NCBI RefSeq assembly: GCF_029714205.1
Contig: NZ_CP121648.1
Span: forward strand, 2,666,001-2,730,000
Direction: 5' to 3'
DNA from: Methylobacterium sp. CB376
Lineage (GTDB): Bacteria; Pseudomonadota; Alphaproteobacteria; Rhizobiales; Beijerinckiaceae
Length of the DNA: 64,000 nt
The notes beneath the pieces are model-generated. The model searched no databases. It had not been told where the DNA came from and saw only the letters and a list, made by a program, of their open reading frames with translations. The position numbers were made by a program, and so were the translations under genes. This document shows, piece after piece, positions 18,311 to 26,335 of the stretch. How positions within the stretch are numbered: position 1 is the first letter of the stretch; each line of letters begins with the position of its first letter.

Positions 18311-19774
18311 TCAGTCGGTGATGAAGCCGAACTTGCCGCGATAGGCCTTGGGCGCGAGCGGGGCGGCGCCGACCACTCCGTAGAGGCGGTTGAAGCGACC
18401 GAGCAGGATGGCCTGCCCGTCGGTGGCGTCGACGAAGCCGTCATCCGGCCGCTTGACCTCGCCCGGATCCATCGCCTTGGCGATGTAGGGGGTGACCATG
18501 ATCATCAGCTCGGTCTCGTCGCGCTGATAGTCGCGGGAGCGGAACAGGGCGCCCAGGACCGGCAGGTTCATCAGCGCCGGCAGCCCCATCACGGCGGCCT
18601 TGTTCTTCTGCTGAATCAGGCCCGCCGTCATGATCGTCGCGCCCGAAGCGAGTTCGATCGTGGTCTCGGACTTGCGGATGGTGAAGCCCGGGACCGAGGT
18701 CGAGGTCGTGCCGATGTTGTAGCTGTAGGCGTTCTGCTGATCGATCTCGGTCACGTCGGTCCCGACGCGGATCGAGATGCGGTTCTCCGAGAGCACCACG
18801 GGGGTGAAGTTCAGCACCACGCCGTACTGCTTGAAGGTGATGCCGGGAATGCAGTTGTTGGCGGTGGTGCAGCTGAGGCCTGAGGGCACCGCGATCTCGC
18901 CGCCGGCGGTGAACTTGGCGGATTCGCCCGAGATCGCCGTCAGGGTCGGCTCGGCGAGGATGCGCGAGACGCCGGCCTGCTCGAAGGCCTTCAGGGTGGC
19001 CTTGAGGGAGGCGCCCGCGCCGCCGTTGATCGTGCCCTCGATCAGGTTGCCGAGGCCGCGATCGCCGTTGAGGGCGAACTGGGTCGCGTTCGTCAGGTTG
19101 AGCCCCGACCAGCTGCCGCTCAGGCTGACCCCGAACTGCTTCAGCACCGTGCGCGACACTTCGACGACGGTGACGCGCAGCATCACCTGGTCCTTGCCGC
19201 GGATCGTGATGTTGTTGATCACCGCGCCGCGGGTGACCGTGCCGCCGGCGATGCCCACGAAGGCGTTGGCGATGTCGAGGGCCTGCTGCGCCTCGGTGGC
19301 CGAGTTCACCGTGCCGGACAGAAGGATCGAATCGCCGGCCGGGCGGACCTCGAAGCGGGCCGAGGGCAGGCTCGTCGCCAGCGTCTGGCGCAGGATGTTG
19401 AGGTCGCGGCCGACCGTCACGTCGAGGGAGGCGATCTGGCGCCCCTCCGCGTCCATGACGAAGATCGAGGTGGCGCCGTTCTCCACGCCGATGATGAAGA
19501 CCTTGCGGGTCGAGCGCACCACCGCGTTGGCCACCTTCGGGTTCGCGACGAAGACCTCCTTGGCGTCCCGCGGCAGGTCGATCACCAGGGACCGGCCCTG
19601 GGTCAGGTCGATGCGCCGGGCGATCTCGGCCTCCTGCGGGCCGATCGACAGGACCGGCGCGGCGATGGCGGGGGCCTTCTCGGCCCGGGCCGGGCCGCCG
19701 AGCAGGGCGGGCAGGGCGAGGAGCCCGGCGCTCAGGAGCGCGCGCAGCGGCCGGGAGGAGAGGGATCTCGTCAT
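18311..19774 (-). CDS. cpaC: Tad pilus outer-membrane secretin CpaC/RcpA
   Basis: Encodes 487 aa from ATG 19774, which gives a clean signal peptide (SSRPLRALLSAGLLALPALL, cleaved after ARA). A GTG at 19816 overlaps the cpaB stop and is the alternative. Domains are a pilus-assembly N-terminal domain (RSLVIDLPRDAKEVFVANPKVANAVV), a BON-like region (LSGTVNSATEAQQALDIANAF), and the secretin domain (VSRILAEPTLTAISGESAKFTAGGEIAVP through IMTAGLIQQ and DETELMIMVTPYIA). It forms the multimeric outer-membrane channel for the Flp pilus. The cysteine pair CTTANNC in the secretin gate region is noticeable. Confidence 0.94.
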   Translation of the reverse strand: MTRSLSSRPLRALLSAGLLALPALLGGPARAEKAPAIAAPVLSIGPQEAEIARRIDLTQGRSLVIDLPRDAKEVFVANPKVANAVVRSTRKVFIIGVENGATSIFVMDAEGRQIASLDVTVGRDLNILRQTLATSLPSARFEVRPAGDSILLSGTVNSATEAQQALDIANAFVGIAGGTVTRGAVINNITIRGKDQVMLRVTVVEVSRTVLKQFGVSLSGSWSGLNLTNATQFALNGDRGLGNLIEGTINGGAGASLKATLKAFEQAGVSRILAEPTLTAISGESAKFTAGGEIAVPSGLSCTTANNCIPGITFKQYGVVLNFTPVVLSENRISIRVGTDVTEIDQQNAYSYNIGTTSTSVPGFTIRKSETTIELASGATIMTAGLIQQKNKAAVMGLPALMNLPVLGALFRSRDYQRDETELMIMVTPYIAKAMDPGEVKRPDDGFVDATDGQAILLGRFNRLYGVVGAAPLAPKAYRGKFGFITD

Positions 19775-19812
19775 GGTGCGGGCTTTCTCGGCGCGACCGG
19801 CGGGGAGGGGGC

Positions 19813-20617
19813 TCACCGGCGCGGCACCTGGCGGGAGACGCCGTAACGGACGACGGTCAGGGCGGATTCCTTCTGCGGCTCCGGGTTCTCGGGCTGGCTG
19901 ATCCCGGCATCCGCGATGCTGCGCAGGGCGAGGGAGAGCTGGCCGACCTTCTGGGCCAGGGTGATCTGCTCGGTCTGGGCGGGCGTGAGTTCGAGGGTGG
20001 CGGTGTCGCCCGTCACCACGCGCTCGCCGTTGCGCTCCTGCACGGTCTGGCCGACCGCGAGCACGCGGACGTTCTGCAGGATCGTCTCGGAGACTTGGAC
20101 GTCCGAGGTCGTCGCCCGGGACGCCTCGTCGTCGCGGTAGGTGCGCAGCACGTCGACCCGGTCGTTGGGCAGGATGAAGCCGCCGGCGGTGTTGCTGCCG
20201 CGGGCGTCGATCGAGATCGCCACCGCGCGCATGCCGGAGGGCAGGATCGCGGATAGGAAACCGCTGCCATTCGCCCGGATCAGCTTCTCGCGCCGGATCG
20301 GCTCGCCGCCCAGGAACGGGCCGCGCACGAAGGAGCCGACCGTGTCCTCGAGGGCGCGCGGATTCTGCCCGCGCTGGATGAAGCCGTCATTCACCGAGCC
20401 CTTCGGCCAGGCCTGCCAGCGCAGGTCGGCGGGCTTGAGCGTCTGACCCATCGGCAGGTCCGCCGCCGCCACCAGCACGTCCACCGTGTCGGGGACGGCG
20501 GGCGCCTGCACCACGACGGGCGGGGGCGGGGGCGGGGGGGCTGCCGCTCATCATGTAGAAGGCCGCCAAGCCGGTCACGGCGGCGACGCCGATGAGGAGG
20601 GCACGGGAGGATCTCAT
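19813..20617 (-). pseudogene. cpaB: Pilus assembly protein CpaB/RcpC, interrupted by a +1 frameshift in a C7 tract
   Basis: The N-terminal signal-anchor MRSSRALLIGVAAVTGLAAFYMM starts at 20617 (ATG). The rest of the protein is in another frame: VVVQAPAVPDTVDVLVAAADLPMGQ, LGGEPIRREKLI, GMRAVAISIDARGSNTAGGFILPNDRVDVL (SAF/RcpC domain) and ILQNVRVLAVGQTV to the stop at 19813. The frames part in the tract at 20518-20540 (minus strand C7-G-C5-G-C5-G-C3). With C6 instead of C7 the reading is SGSPPPPPPVVVQAP and the protein is whole, about 267 aa. CpaB is a periplasmic Tad component. Sequence error or slipped-strand phase variation are the two explanations. Confidence 0.9.
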
Positions 20618-20686
20618 GGATCTGCCGGAACGGGTTCGGACGGCACGGCGCCGTCGTCCCGCTCACCTCACCATGCATTCCTGAAA

Positions 20687-20698
20687 TTAAGGTTAACC
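20687..20698. promoter_or_regulatory. CtrA-like half sites upstream of cpaB
   Basis: TTAA (20687-20690) followed by the palindrome GGTTAACC (20691-20698) stands about 75 bp upstream of the cpaB start, in the AT-richest part of the 164-bp gap before cpaA. CtrA sites contain TTAACC half sites, and CtrA controls pilus genes in Caulobacter. The canonical TTAA-N7-TTAA spacing is not met, so this is only suggestive. Similar half sites occur at 21774-21779 and 21823-21829 upstream of flp. Confidence 0.3.
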
Positions 20699-20781
20699 CT
20701 TTCCTCCCAAGCGTTTCCGCTCCACTCGCGCGAGTTGTGCGAAAACGAAACGCTTCCTTCCGACCCCGCCTGCGAGCCCGC

Positions 20782-21288
20782 TCAGGCCCCCAGCAGCGCG
20801 CGCCAGAGCGGGGCGCTCGGGCAGACGACGAGCGCCGCCGCCGCCAGCGCGATCCCGTAGGGCACGCCCGTGCGGGTGTCATGGAGGCGCAGCGCCCAGG
20901 GCCACGAGGCGGCGATCCGGGGCAGGGGATAGGCCCTCGCCTGCAGGATCAGCAGGGTCAGGACGCCACCGGCCAGGGAGGCCGCCAGCACGTAATCGGC
21001 GAGCGGCTCGAAGCCGAGCCAGAGGGCGGTGGCGGCGGCGAGCTTGGCGTCGCCGCCGCCGATCAGCCCGAAGCAGAACAGCGCGAAGGTGACCGCGAGG
21101 GTGATGCCGCCCGCCGCGAGATGCTCCCCGAACTCGCCCCACGACAGGCCGAGCAGCAGCGCCGCGACCGGGAACACCGCGAGGAGCGCGAGCGACAGGG
21201 CGTTGGGGATCGTCATCGTCAGCAGGTCGCTCGCGGCCGCGTAGGCCATGAGGAACGGGAAGACGACGAGGAGGAACATGCTGGCCAT
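20782..21288 (-). CDS. cpaA: Prepilin peptidase CpaA/TadV (type IV, minimal A24 family)
   Basis: Encodes 168 aa with about four to six hydrophobic helices. The two catalytic aspartates are in YAAASDLLTMTIPN and in the GxGD motif of GLIGGGDAKLAAA. The N-terminal methylase domain of long prepilin peptidases is absent, as usual for TadV/CpaA. It cleaves the Flp prepilin after the conserved Gly and probably processes the TadE/TadG pseudopilins. ATG 21288 is chosen over the upstream GTG extension, which lacks a membrane character. Confidence 0.92.
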   Translation of the reverse strand: MASMFLLVVFPFLMAYAAASDLLTMTIPNALSLALLAVFPVAALLLGLSWGEFGEHLAAGGITLAVTFALFCFGLIGGGDAKLAAATALWLGFEPLADYVLAASLAGGVLTLLILQARAYPLPRIAASWPWALRLHDTRTGVPYGIALAAAALVVCPSAPLWRALLGA

Positions 21289-21508
21289 GGTCGACAGCCC
21301 TTCGCCGGTAGGACGGCCCGGCGCATCCGCCGAGCCCACGCCGAAGACCGCCGGTCTCTCGACCGCCGGATCGAGGACGATCAGGTCGCGCGCCCGGTGC
21401 GCGCCGCCGGGCCGATCGCGGCGCCCGGCCGGCAGGGGCGCGCACGCCCATGCCCGGGAGCCGTCTCGGCGAGACGGTCCGGACCGCCGCCGGACCGCTT
21501 CGATGCCG

Positions 21509-21673
21509 TCACTTCAGGTTGCCGGCAACCTTCTGGAACATCGAGTTCAGGTTCGACCCGACCGACTGGGCGGCCGTGATCAGGGCCACCGCGATCAGGG
21601 TCGCGAGCAAGCCGTACTCGATGGCGGTGGCGCCGCTCTCGTCCTTGGCGAAACGCTTGAGCATGGTCTTCAT
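21509..21673 (-). CDS. flp: Flp-type major pilin (type IVb)
   Basis: Encodes 54 aa: a basic leader (MKTMLKRFAKDESG), then the processed hydrophobic segment ATAIEYGLLATLIAVALITAA, with the cleavage site at Gly14-Ala15. The Glu at mature position 5 and Tyr at 6 (EY) are the Flp signature. The short hydrophilic tail ends NLNSMFQKVAGNLK. This is the pilus subunit assembled by the Tad machine downstream. ATG 21673 is used because an upstream ATG (21727) would add a non-leader-like extension. Confidence 0.95.
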   Translation of the reverse strand: MKTMLKRFAKDESGATAIEYGLLATLIAVALITAAQSVGSNLNSMFQKVAGNLK

Positions 21674-22028
21674 GGCACAGTTCCTCGAACTCGTTCCCGG
21701 TTTCATTCCGTCGACCAGCGACTTCACCGCCGAGCGGAACTGGGGCGAACGTAATCCCCTCCCGTTGAGGTTGGGTTAAAGGGATGCGCGCTGTTGCGTG
21801 TCTGAATGCGACCGGGCCCGATGGTTAACAGGATGAAACCGGCAGATTCCGGCGCCCCGGACCGGGTCCGGTCGCGCCCGATCGGCCCGTTCGACATGAT
21901 CTCTCCCCGCGACGTCTCAGCGCCCGCGCGGTCGCGACTTCCGTGATCTGCGGTCTCGCGATTAGGGCTTTCTCAACCATCTTGCCGGCATCCCTTGACG
22001 TGACGCCGTCCCGCCGAGGCCCGCCCCG
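21674..22028. other. Divergent control region between flp and the plus-strand tad genes
   Basis: No gene is seen in these 355 bp. The region is AT-richer than its neighbours around 21770-21850 and 21950-21985. It holds the likely promoters of both tad transcription units. GGTTAA at 21774-21779 and GGTTAAC at 21823-21829 resemble CtrA half sites. Confidence 0.45.
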
Positions 22029-22505
22029 ATGCCTGTGCGCCCCATCCGCCTCCTGCGCGCCCCCCTCAGCGCCGCCCTCGTCCTCGCCGCGCTGCTCCCG
22101 GCCGCGGCGGCCGGCGGGGCGGGGGACCAGGCCACGGTGGTCGTCTCCGTCGACAACGCCAAGATCATCCGGCTGCCGGAGCGCACCGCGACCGTGGTGG
22201 TCGGCAACCCGATCATCGCGGACGTCTCGCTGCAGCGGAACGGGCTCGTCATCCTCACCGGCAAGAGCTTCGGCACCACGAACCTGATCGCGCTCGACGG
22301 CTCCGGCGCGATGCTGGCCGAATCCTTCATCAGCGTGCAGGCCGCCACCACCTCGGTGGTGACGGTGCAGCGCGGCCTGGAGCGGGAATCCTACTCCTGC
22401 ACCCCGGCCTGCCAGCCGGCCGTCCAGCTCGGCGACGCGCAGCGATACTTCTCCGAGGTCAGCAGCCAGGCCGGCCAGCGCAACACCCTGGCGACCGCGA
22501 AATGA
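22029..22505 (+). CDS. Secreted CpaC-N-terminal-like pilus assembly protein
   Basis: Encodes 158 aa with a signal peptide (LLRAPLSAALVLAALLPAAAAG). The body matches the pilus assembly N-terminal domain seen in CpaC: VSVDNAKIIRLPERTATVVVGNPIIADVSLQRNG followed by TGKSFGTTNLIALDGSG. It lacks the secretin domain. A short C-terminal region contains a close cysteine pair (SCTPAC) that could form a disulfide. It starts the plus-strand arm of the tad locus with two TadE/TadG genes. It is probably an accessory periplasmic or outer-membrane Tad component; its exact role is not known to me. Confidence 0.8.
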   Translation: MPVRPIRLLRAPLSAALVLAALLPAAAAGGAGDQATVVVSVDNAKIIRLPERTATVVVGNPIIADVSLQRNGLVILTGKSFGTTNLIALDGSGAMLAESFISVQAATTSVVTVQRGLERESYSCTPACQPAVQLGDAQRYFSEVSSQAGQRNTLATAK

Positions 22506-22594
22506 GCCGCGTGCAGTCAACGGTTCGGCAAGCCTTCGACGCCTAACCTCGGATCGGTCGCCGGCGCGGGGCGCGCCGGCCGCGGGTTCGAGGC

Positions 22595-23170
22595 ATGTTG
22601 CGTCACTCGGTTCTCCCGATCCTCCGCCGCTTCGCGCGGGCGCGCCGCGGCGCCACCGCGGTCGAGTTCGGGCTCGTGGCGATCCCCTTCATCAGCCTGC
22701 TGGCGGCGATCATGGAGACGGCGATCGCCTTCTTCGCCGGCCAGCTGCTGGACGCCGCGGTCACCGACACGGCGCGCGCCGTCTATACCGGGTCGTTCCA
22801 GTCCCAGGCGACGCAGTCGGGCGCGCTGACGCCGAGCCAAGCCCTCGACGCCTTCCGCACCAAGCTCTGCGCGAACCGCGTGACCATCTTCGACTGCTCG
22901 ACCGTCAAGGTCGACATCCGCACGCTCGAGGACACGGACAGTTTCGGTGCGCTCAAGCCGGTCGATTCCACCACGAAGACCTGGACCCCCGGGTTCGGCA
23001 GCCATTACGGCGACACGGTCGGCACGCCGCCCGGGCCGGGCAAGATCGTGCTGGTCCAGGCGGCCGTGCCGTTCCCGATCTTCTTCAGCATGATCAACCC
23101 GGCGACGTTCGGGACGAACCAGCGCATCCTGCAATCCACGGTGGCCTTCCGGACGGAGCCCTACAAATGA
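22595..23170 (+). CDS. TadE-family pseudopilin
   Basis: Encodes 191 aa. The N terminus has a basic stretch followed by RRGATAVEFGLVAIPFISLLAAIMETAIAFF, the TadE motif: Gly cleavage site, then Thr-Ala-Val-Glu-Phe with the Glu five residues on. TadE-like minor pilins are processed by CpaA and needed for Flp pilus biogenesis. Two Cys (CANRVTIFDC) in the periplasmic part may pair. It overlaps the next gene by ATGA (23167-23170). Confidence 0.9.
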   Translation: MLRHSVLPILRRFARARRGATAVEFGLVAIPFISLLAAIMETAIAFFAGQLLDAAVTDTARAVYTGSFQSQATQSGALTPSQALDAFRTKLCANRVTIFDCSTVKVDIRTLEDTDSFGALKPVDSTTKTWTPGFGSHYGDTVGTPPGPGKIVLVQAAVPFPIFFSMINPATFGTNQRILQSTVAFRTEPYK

Positions 23171-23817
23171 CGCCCCGCCCGCAGGTCGCGCGCCGTCTGC
23201 GCCGCTTCGCCCGCGACGCGGAGGCGGTGGCGGCGGTGGAATTCGCCCTGGTCCTGCCGCTGATGCTCGCGCTGTATTTCGGGGCGACCGAGGTCACGCA
23301 GTTCATCAACAACAGCCGCAAGGTCACGCTCGCGGCCCGCACCATGGCGGACCTCGTCTCGCGCGAGCAGGATCAAGTCTCCACCAGCACGCTGCAGCTG
23401 ATCGTGAAGGCCGCCAAGGCGGTGATGCAGCCCTACGACGCGTCGAGCGCGACCTTCACGTTCAAGGCGATCGGGGTCTACGACGACGCCGCGACCCAGG
23501 TGAAGGTCTGCTCGGGGGCTCAGGTCAGCGGCTCCTCCGATCCCGGGATCCTCTCGGCCCTGCCCTCGACGACTCCGCCGGTCCCGCCCGACGCCTACAA
23601 GAAGCTGGGCGCCCGCTACATCCAGGTCGAGGTCACCATGACCTACACGCCCCTGCTCGGCTCGAACTTCTACAACGCGACGCGGCTGACGACGCTGTCG
23701 GAGACGATCCCCTGGCCGGTGCGCAACGGGACGCAATATTCGGGGAACGGGCCGGAGGTGACGCTGCCGAACGGCAACCAGGCCGGCAGCCGCTGCCCCG
23801 CGACCTTCGCGGGCTGA
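23167..23817 (+). CDS. TadE/TadG-family pseudopilin-like protein
   Basis: Encodes 216 aa. The N-terminal signal is RRFARDAEAVAAVEFALVLPLMLALYFGATEVTQ, again with the AVEF motif and a single membrane segment. The remaining periplasmic part is about 170 residues long and contains two well-spaced Cys (VCSGAQ and SRCPATFAG). It is translationally coupled to the preceding TadE gene. A role in Tad pilus initiation is expected from family and context. Confidence 0.88.
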   Translation: MTPRPQVARRLRRFARDAEAVAAVEFALVLPLMLALYFGATEVTQFINNSRKVTLAARTMADLVSREQDQVSTSTLQLIVKAAKAVMQPYDASSATFTFKAIGVYDDAATQVKVCSGAQVSGSSDPGILSALPSTTPPVPPDAYKKLGARYIQVEVTMTYTPLLGSNFYNATRLTTLSETIPWPVRNGTQYSGNGPEVTLPNGNQAGSRCPATFAG

Positions 23818-23886
23818 CCCGCGCCGCGCGCCGCGCCGTCCGGGAATGGCGGCGCGGCACCCCGCCGACGCGGCCGAGCGGCGCGG

Positions 23887-24396
23887 TCAGCCCCGCAGGG
23901 TGAGGCGGCCGCCCGCCGCCTCGAAACCGCGCAGCCGCCGCAGGAAGGACATGCCGAGGAGGCTGGTGTCGAGGCGCCCGCGGGGCAGCACGACGGCCTC
24001 CACGTTCCGGACCGTGATGCCGCCCACCTGGACCTCGGCGAGGCGCACCGGCGCGCCGCGCACCACCCCGTTGGCGGTGGCCATCGGCCGGGTGAAGTCC
24101 CGCTCGGCGAGGCGGATGCCCGCGCGCTCGGCATCGTCCTGGGTGAGGGCGCAGAGTGTCGCGCCCGTGTCGACCAGCATGCGGGTCCGCCGCCCCTCGA
24201 TCTGGGGATGCACGAGGTAGTGGCCGCTCCAATCCTGCTGCAGGGTGACGACGGGCGCGCCCTCCGCGTCGAGCGAGGCGGCCTCCCCGGCCGGCCGCGC
24301 CTCCCCTGAGCCCCCCGTCAAGCGCGCGACCGTGCCGTTGCCGGCCACGGCGCTCAGCACCAGCACGCCCAAGGCCCAGTGTAGCGGACGCGTCAT
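23887..24396 (-). CDS. Retropepsin-like clan AA aspartic protease (TIGR02281-type)
   Basis: Encodes 169 aa. An N-terminal hydrophobic segment (WALGVLVLSAVAGNGTVA) should be a signal peptide or anchor. The catalytic motif is LVDTGATLCALT, preceded by a GHYLVHPQIEGRRTRM strand, and LGMSFLRRLRGFEAAGGRLTL is the typical C-terminal end. Retropepsin-like enzymes have one Asp per chain and work as dimers. The natural substrate is unknown. It is convergent with the TadG gene and not obviously part of the pilus system. Confidence 0.85.
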   Translation of the reverse strand: MTRPLHWALGVLVLSAVAGNGTVARLTGGSGEARPAGEAASLDAEGAPVVTLQQDWSGHYLVHPQIEGRRTRMLVDTGATLCALTQDDAERAGIRLAERDFTRPMATANGVVRGAPVRLAEVQVGGITVRNVEAVVLPRGRLDTSLLGMSFLRRLRGFEAAGGRLTLRG

Positions 24397-24697
24397 CGGC
24401 GGCTCCCCGAGAAGGTGCGCTCACTCTCGGGTGCCAGCGTTAAGGATTGCTCGCCCGGATGCGCGGGCCGGGGAGCGGCCGCGGTTGATGGTTTCGCGCT
24501 CCTTGCGGGACTCGCGCGAAACGGGCGGAAAGTCTCGCCTCGCCGCCTTGCCCCGCCGCTCGCGCCCCGCTATAAGCCCGCCCGCGCATCCGGGCACCCT
24601 TGGAGGCCGGGGCGCGGCGACGCCGGTTGACGAGGCCGCTCCGCAACGGGCGGCCTTCGGCGTTTGAGCCACTCACATCATCTTGAAGGATCACGCC
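24397..24697. other. Promoter and long 5' leader of rplY
   Basis: No protein gene is supported in these 301 bp. It contains a sigma-70-like promoter at 24548-24576 and then about 110 nt of leader with GC-rich complementary blocks (GAGGCCGCTCCG with CGGGCGGCCTTC around 24628-24658), which would fold into a hairpin just upstream of the L25 ribosome-binding site. Confidence 0.5.
24548..24576 (+). promoter_or_regulatory. Candidate sigma-70 promoter of rplY
   Basis: TTGCCC (24548-24553), a 17-bp spacer, then TATAAG (24571-24576). It lies about 120 bp upstream of the L25 start, at optimal spacing in otherwise very GC-rich DNA. Confidence 0.5.
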
Positions 24698-25351
24698 ATG
24701 AGCGCCGTGAAGCCGCTTGAGGCCGTGGCACGCGACCGGGTCGGCAAGGGGGCCGCCCGGGCCGTTCGTCGCCAGGGCCGGGTGCCCGCCGTCATCTACG
24801 GGGGCGGCCAGTCGCCGCAATCGATCTCCCTCGACGCGAACCAGACCCACCACCTGATCTACGGCGGCGGCTTCCTCAGCACCGTCTTCGAGATCGCGGT
24901 GGACGGGCGCACGATCCGGGCGATCCCGCGCGACTACCAGCTCGACCCGGTCAAGGACACGCCGCTCCACGTCGACTTCCTGCGCGTGGTCTCCGGCCAG
25001 ACCATCGAGGTCGAGGTGCCGGTGCACTTCGTCAACCAGGACGCGGCGCCGGGCCTGAAGCAGAAGAGCGGCACGCTCAACGTCGTCCTGCACACGATCA
25101 CGCTGGCCGTGTCGCCCGACGCCATCCCGGACGCGGTGAATGTCGACCTGACCGGCAAGGATATCGGCGACACGGTGCACGTGTCCGACCTCGTCCTGCC
25201 GACGGGCGCCAGCCTCGCCCTCGCTCCCTCCGAGACCGTCGCGACCCTGGTGCCGCCGACCAAGCTCGGGGCCGATGTCGAGGCCGAGGAGGCCGCGGTG
25301 GCCGAGGCGGCTCGGGCCGGATCGGCGGCCGAGGCCGCCAAGGAGGGCTGA
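24698..25351 (+). CDS. rplY: 50S ribosomal protein L25 (CTC family, long form)
   Basis: Encodes 217 aa, the long CTC form. The N-terminal L25 domain (about 1-95) begins LEAVARDRVGKGAARAVRRQGRVPAVIYGGG and ends RDYQLDPVKDTPLHVDFLRV. A C-terminal beta domain follows, with an Ala/Glu-rich tail. It binds 5S rRNA in the large subunit. ATG 24698 is preferred to the TTG at 24683 because GAAGGA lies 7 nt upstream of the ATG. The next gene is pth, a conserved pairing. Confidence 0.95.
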   Translation: MSAVKPLEAVARDRVGKGAARAVRRQGRVPAVIYGGGQSPQSISLDANQTHHLIYGGGFLSTVFEIAVDGRTIRAIPRDYQLDPVKDTPLHVDFLRVVSGQTIEVEVPVHFVNQDAAPGLKQKSGTLNVVLHTITLAVSPDAIPDAVNVDLTGKDIGDTVHVSDLVLPTGASLALAPSETVATLVPPTKLGADVEAEEAAVAEAARAGSAAEAAKEG

Positions 25352-25455
25352 GCCGAGGGCTCGCCCGGCGAGACGCGGGGGCGTTTCGCGCCGACATTTC
25401 GCGACGACGTGGCCGCCGCGCATCGCGGACGGGGCGGCACGCGCGAGAACCTGGA

Positions 25456-25488
25456 GCAGGACCCGATCGCGCCGTGATCGGATCCTGC
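25456..25488. repeat. Palindrome of dispersed repeat family A, partial copy
   Basis: GCAGGACCCGATC (25456-25468) pairs with GATCGGATCCTGC (25476-25488), 12 of 13 positions complementary. The core CCGATCGCGCCGTGATCGG matches those in the repeats at 6784-6888 and 52014-52115. It is between rplY and pth. Confidence 0.6.
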
Positions 25489-25598
25489 GCGAAGCATCAT
25501 TCCGCCGGCCGGTCCCGGCCGGTGCCGAAGGGCCGCGTCAGCGAACAATGATGCGAAACCAAGAGGCTGAGCAGAATTGCCGCACGCCATTCTGCTTG

Positions 25599-25626
25599 GC
25601 GCCCCGGCCCGCCGCCGGGGCGCTTT
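25599..25626 (+). terminator. Intrinsic terminator after rplY
   Basis: GCGCCCCGG / CCGGGGCGC 9-bp stem (25599-25607 / 25615-25623) with a 7-nt loop and a TTT tail. A smaller inverted repeat GCAGAAT / ATTCTGC (25571-25577 / 25589-25595) precedes it. It would separate rplY from pth, whose start is only 26 bp further. Confidence 0.65.
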
Positions 25627-25651
25627 CCCGTTCGAGGAGCGTTGACGCGCC

Positions 25652-26263
25652 ATGCGGCTGTTCGTCGGCCTCGGCAATCCCGGGGCCCGCTACGCGGCGA
25701 ACCGGCACAATATCGGCTTCATGGCGCTCGACGCGGTCGCGCGCCGTCACCGCGCCGCGCCGTGGCGGCGCAAGTTCCAGGGCGAGGCGAGCGAGGCCGT
25801 GATCGGGACGGAGCGCGTGCTGCTGCTCAAGCCCGAGACCTACATGAACGAGTCCGGCCGGGCGGTCGCCGAGGCACAGCGATTCTACAAGATCGCGCTC
25901 GACGACGTGGTGGTGTTCCACGACGAACTCGACCTCGCCCCCGCCAAGGTGCGGGTCAAGAAGGGCGGCGGCAATGCCGGCCACAACGGCCTGCGCTCGA
26001 TCACGGCCCAGTGCGGCAACGAGTATTGGCGCGTGCGGCTCGGCATCGGGCATCCGGGCGACAAGGCGCTGGTGCACGCCTACGTGCTGAACGACTTCGC
26101 CAAGGCCGAGCGCCCCTGGGTCGACGACCTCTGCGACGCGCTGGCCGACCACGCGGCGCTCCTCGCGGCGGGCGAGGACGCGAATTTCCAGAACCGGATC
26201 CACCTCGCGCTGCAGGGCCGGGGCTGGGACGACGTCAAGCGCGTCGGGGACAAGCAGGCTTGA
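25652..26263 (+). CDS. pth: Peptidyl-tRNA hydrolase
   Basis: Encodes 203 aa, the normal bacterial Pth length. Motifs are [20 protein letters not shown] (catalytic His in NRHNIGF), [28 protein letters not shown] and [12 protein letters not shown]. The catalytic His/Asp and the tRNA-contacting Asn are all present. It releases tRNA from drop-off peptidyl-tRNA. It precedes ychF, whose product is functionally linked to Pth in many bacteria. Confidence 0.97.
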   Translation: MRLFVGLGNPGARYAANRHNIGFMALDAVARRHRAAPWRRKFQGEASEAVIGTERVLLLKPETYMNESGRAVAEAQRFYKIALDDVVVFHDELDLAPAKVRVKKGGGNAGHNGLRSITAQCGNEYWRVRLGIGHPGDKALVHAYVLNDFAKAERPWVDDLCDALADHAALLAAGEDANFQNRIHLALQGRGWDDVKRVGDKQA

Positions 26264-26335
26264 TCCGACCGCCCGCGACCGCGAGCGGGGGGGCCGCGCC
26301 GGCCACCGGCCGCTCCTTGCGAAGGGACTGAACCG

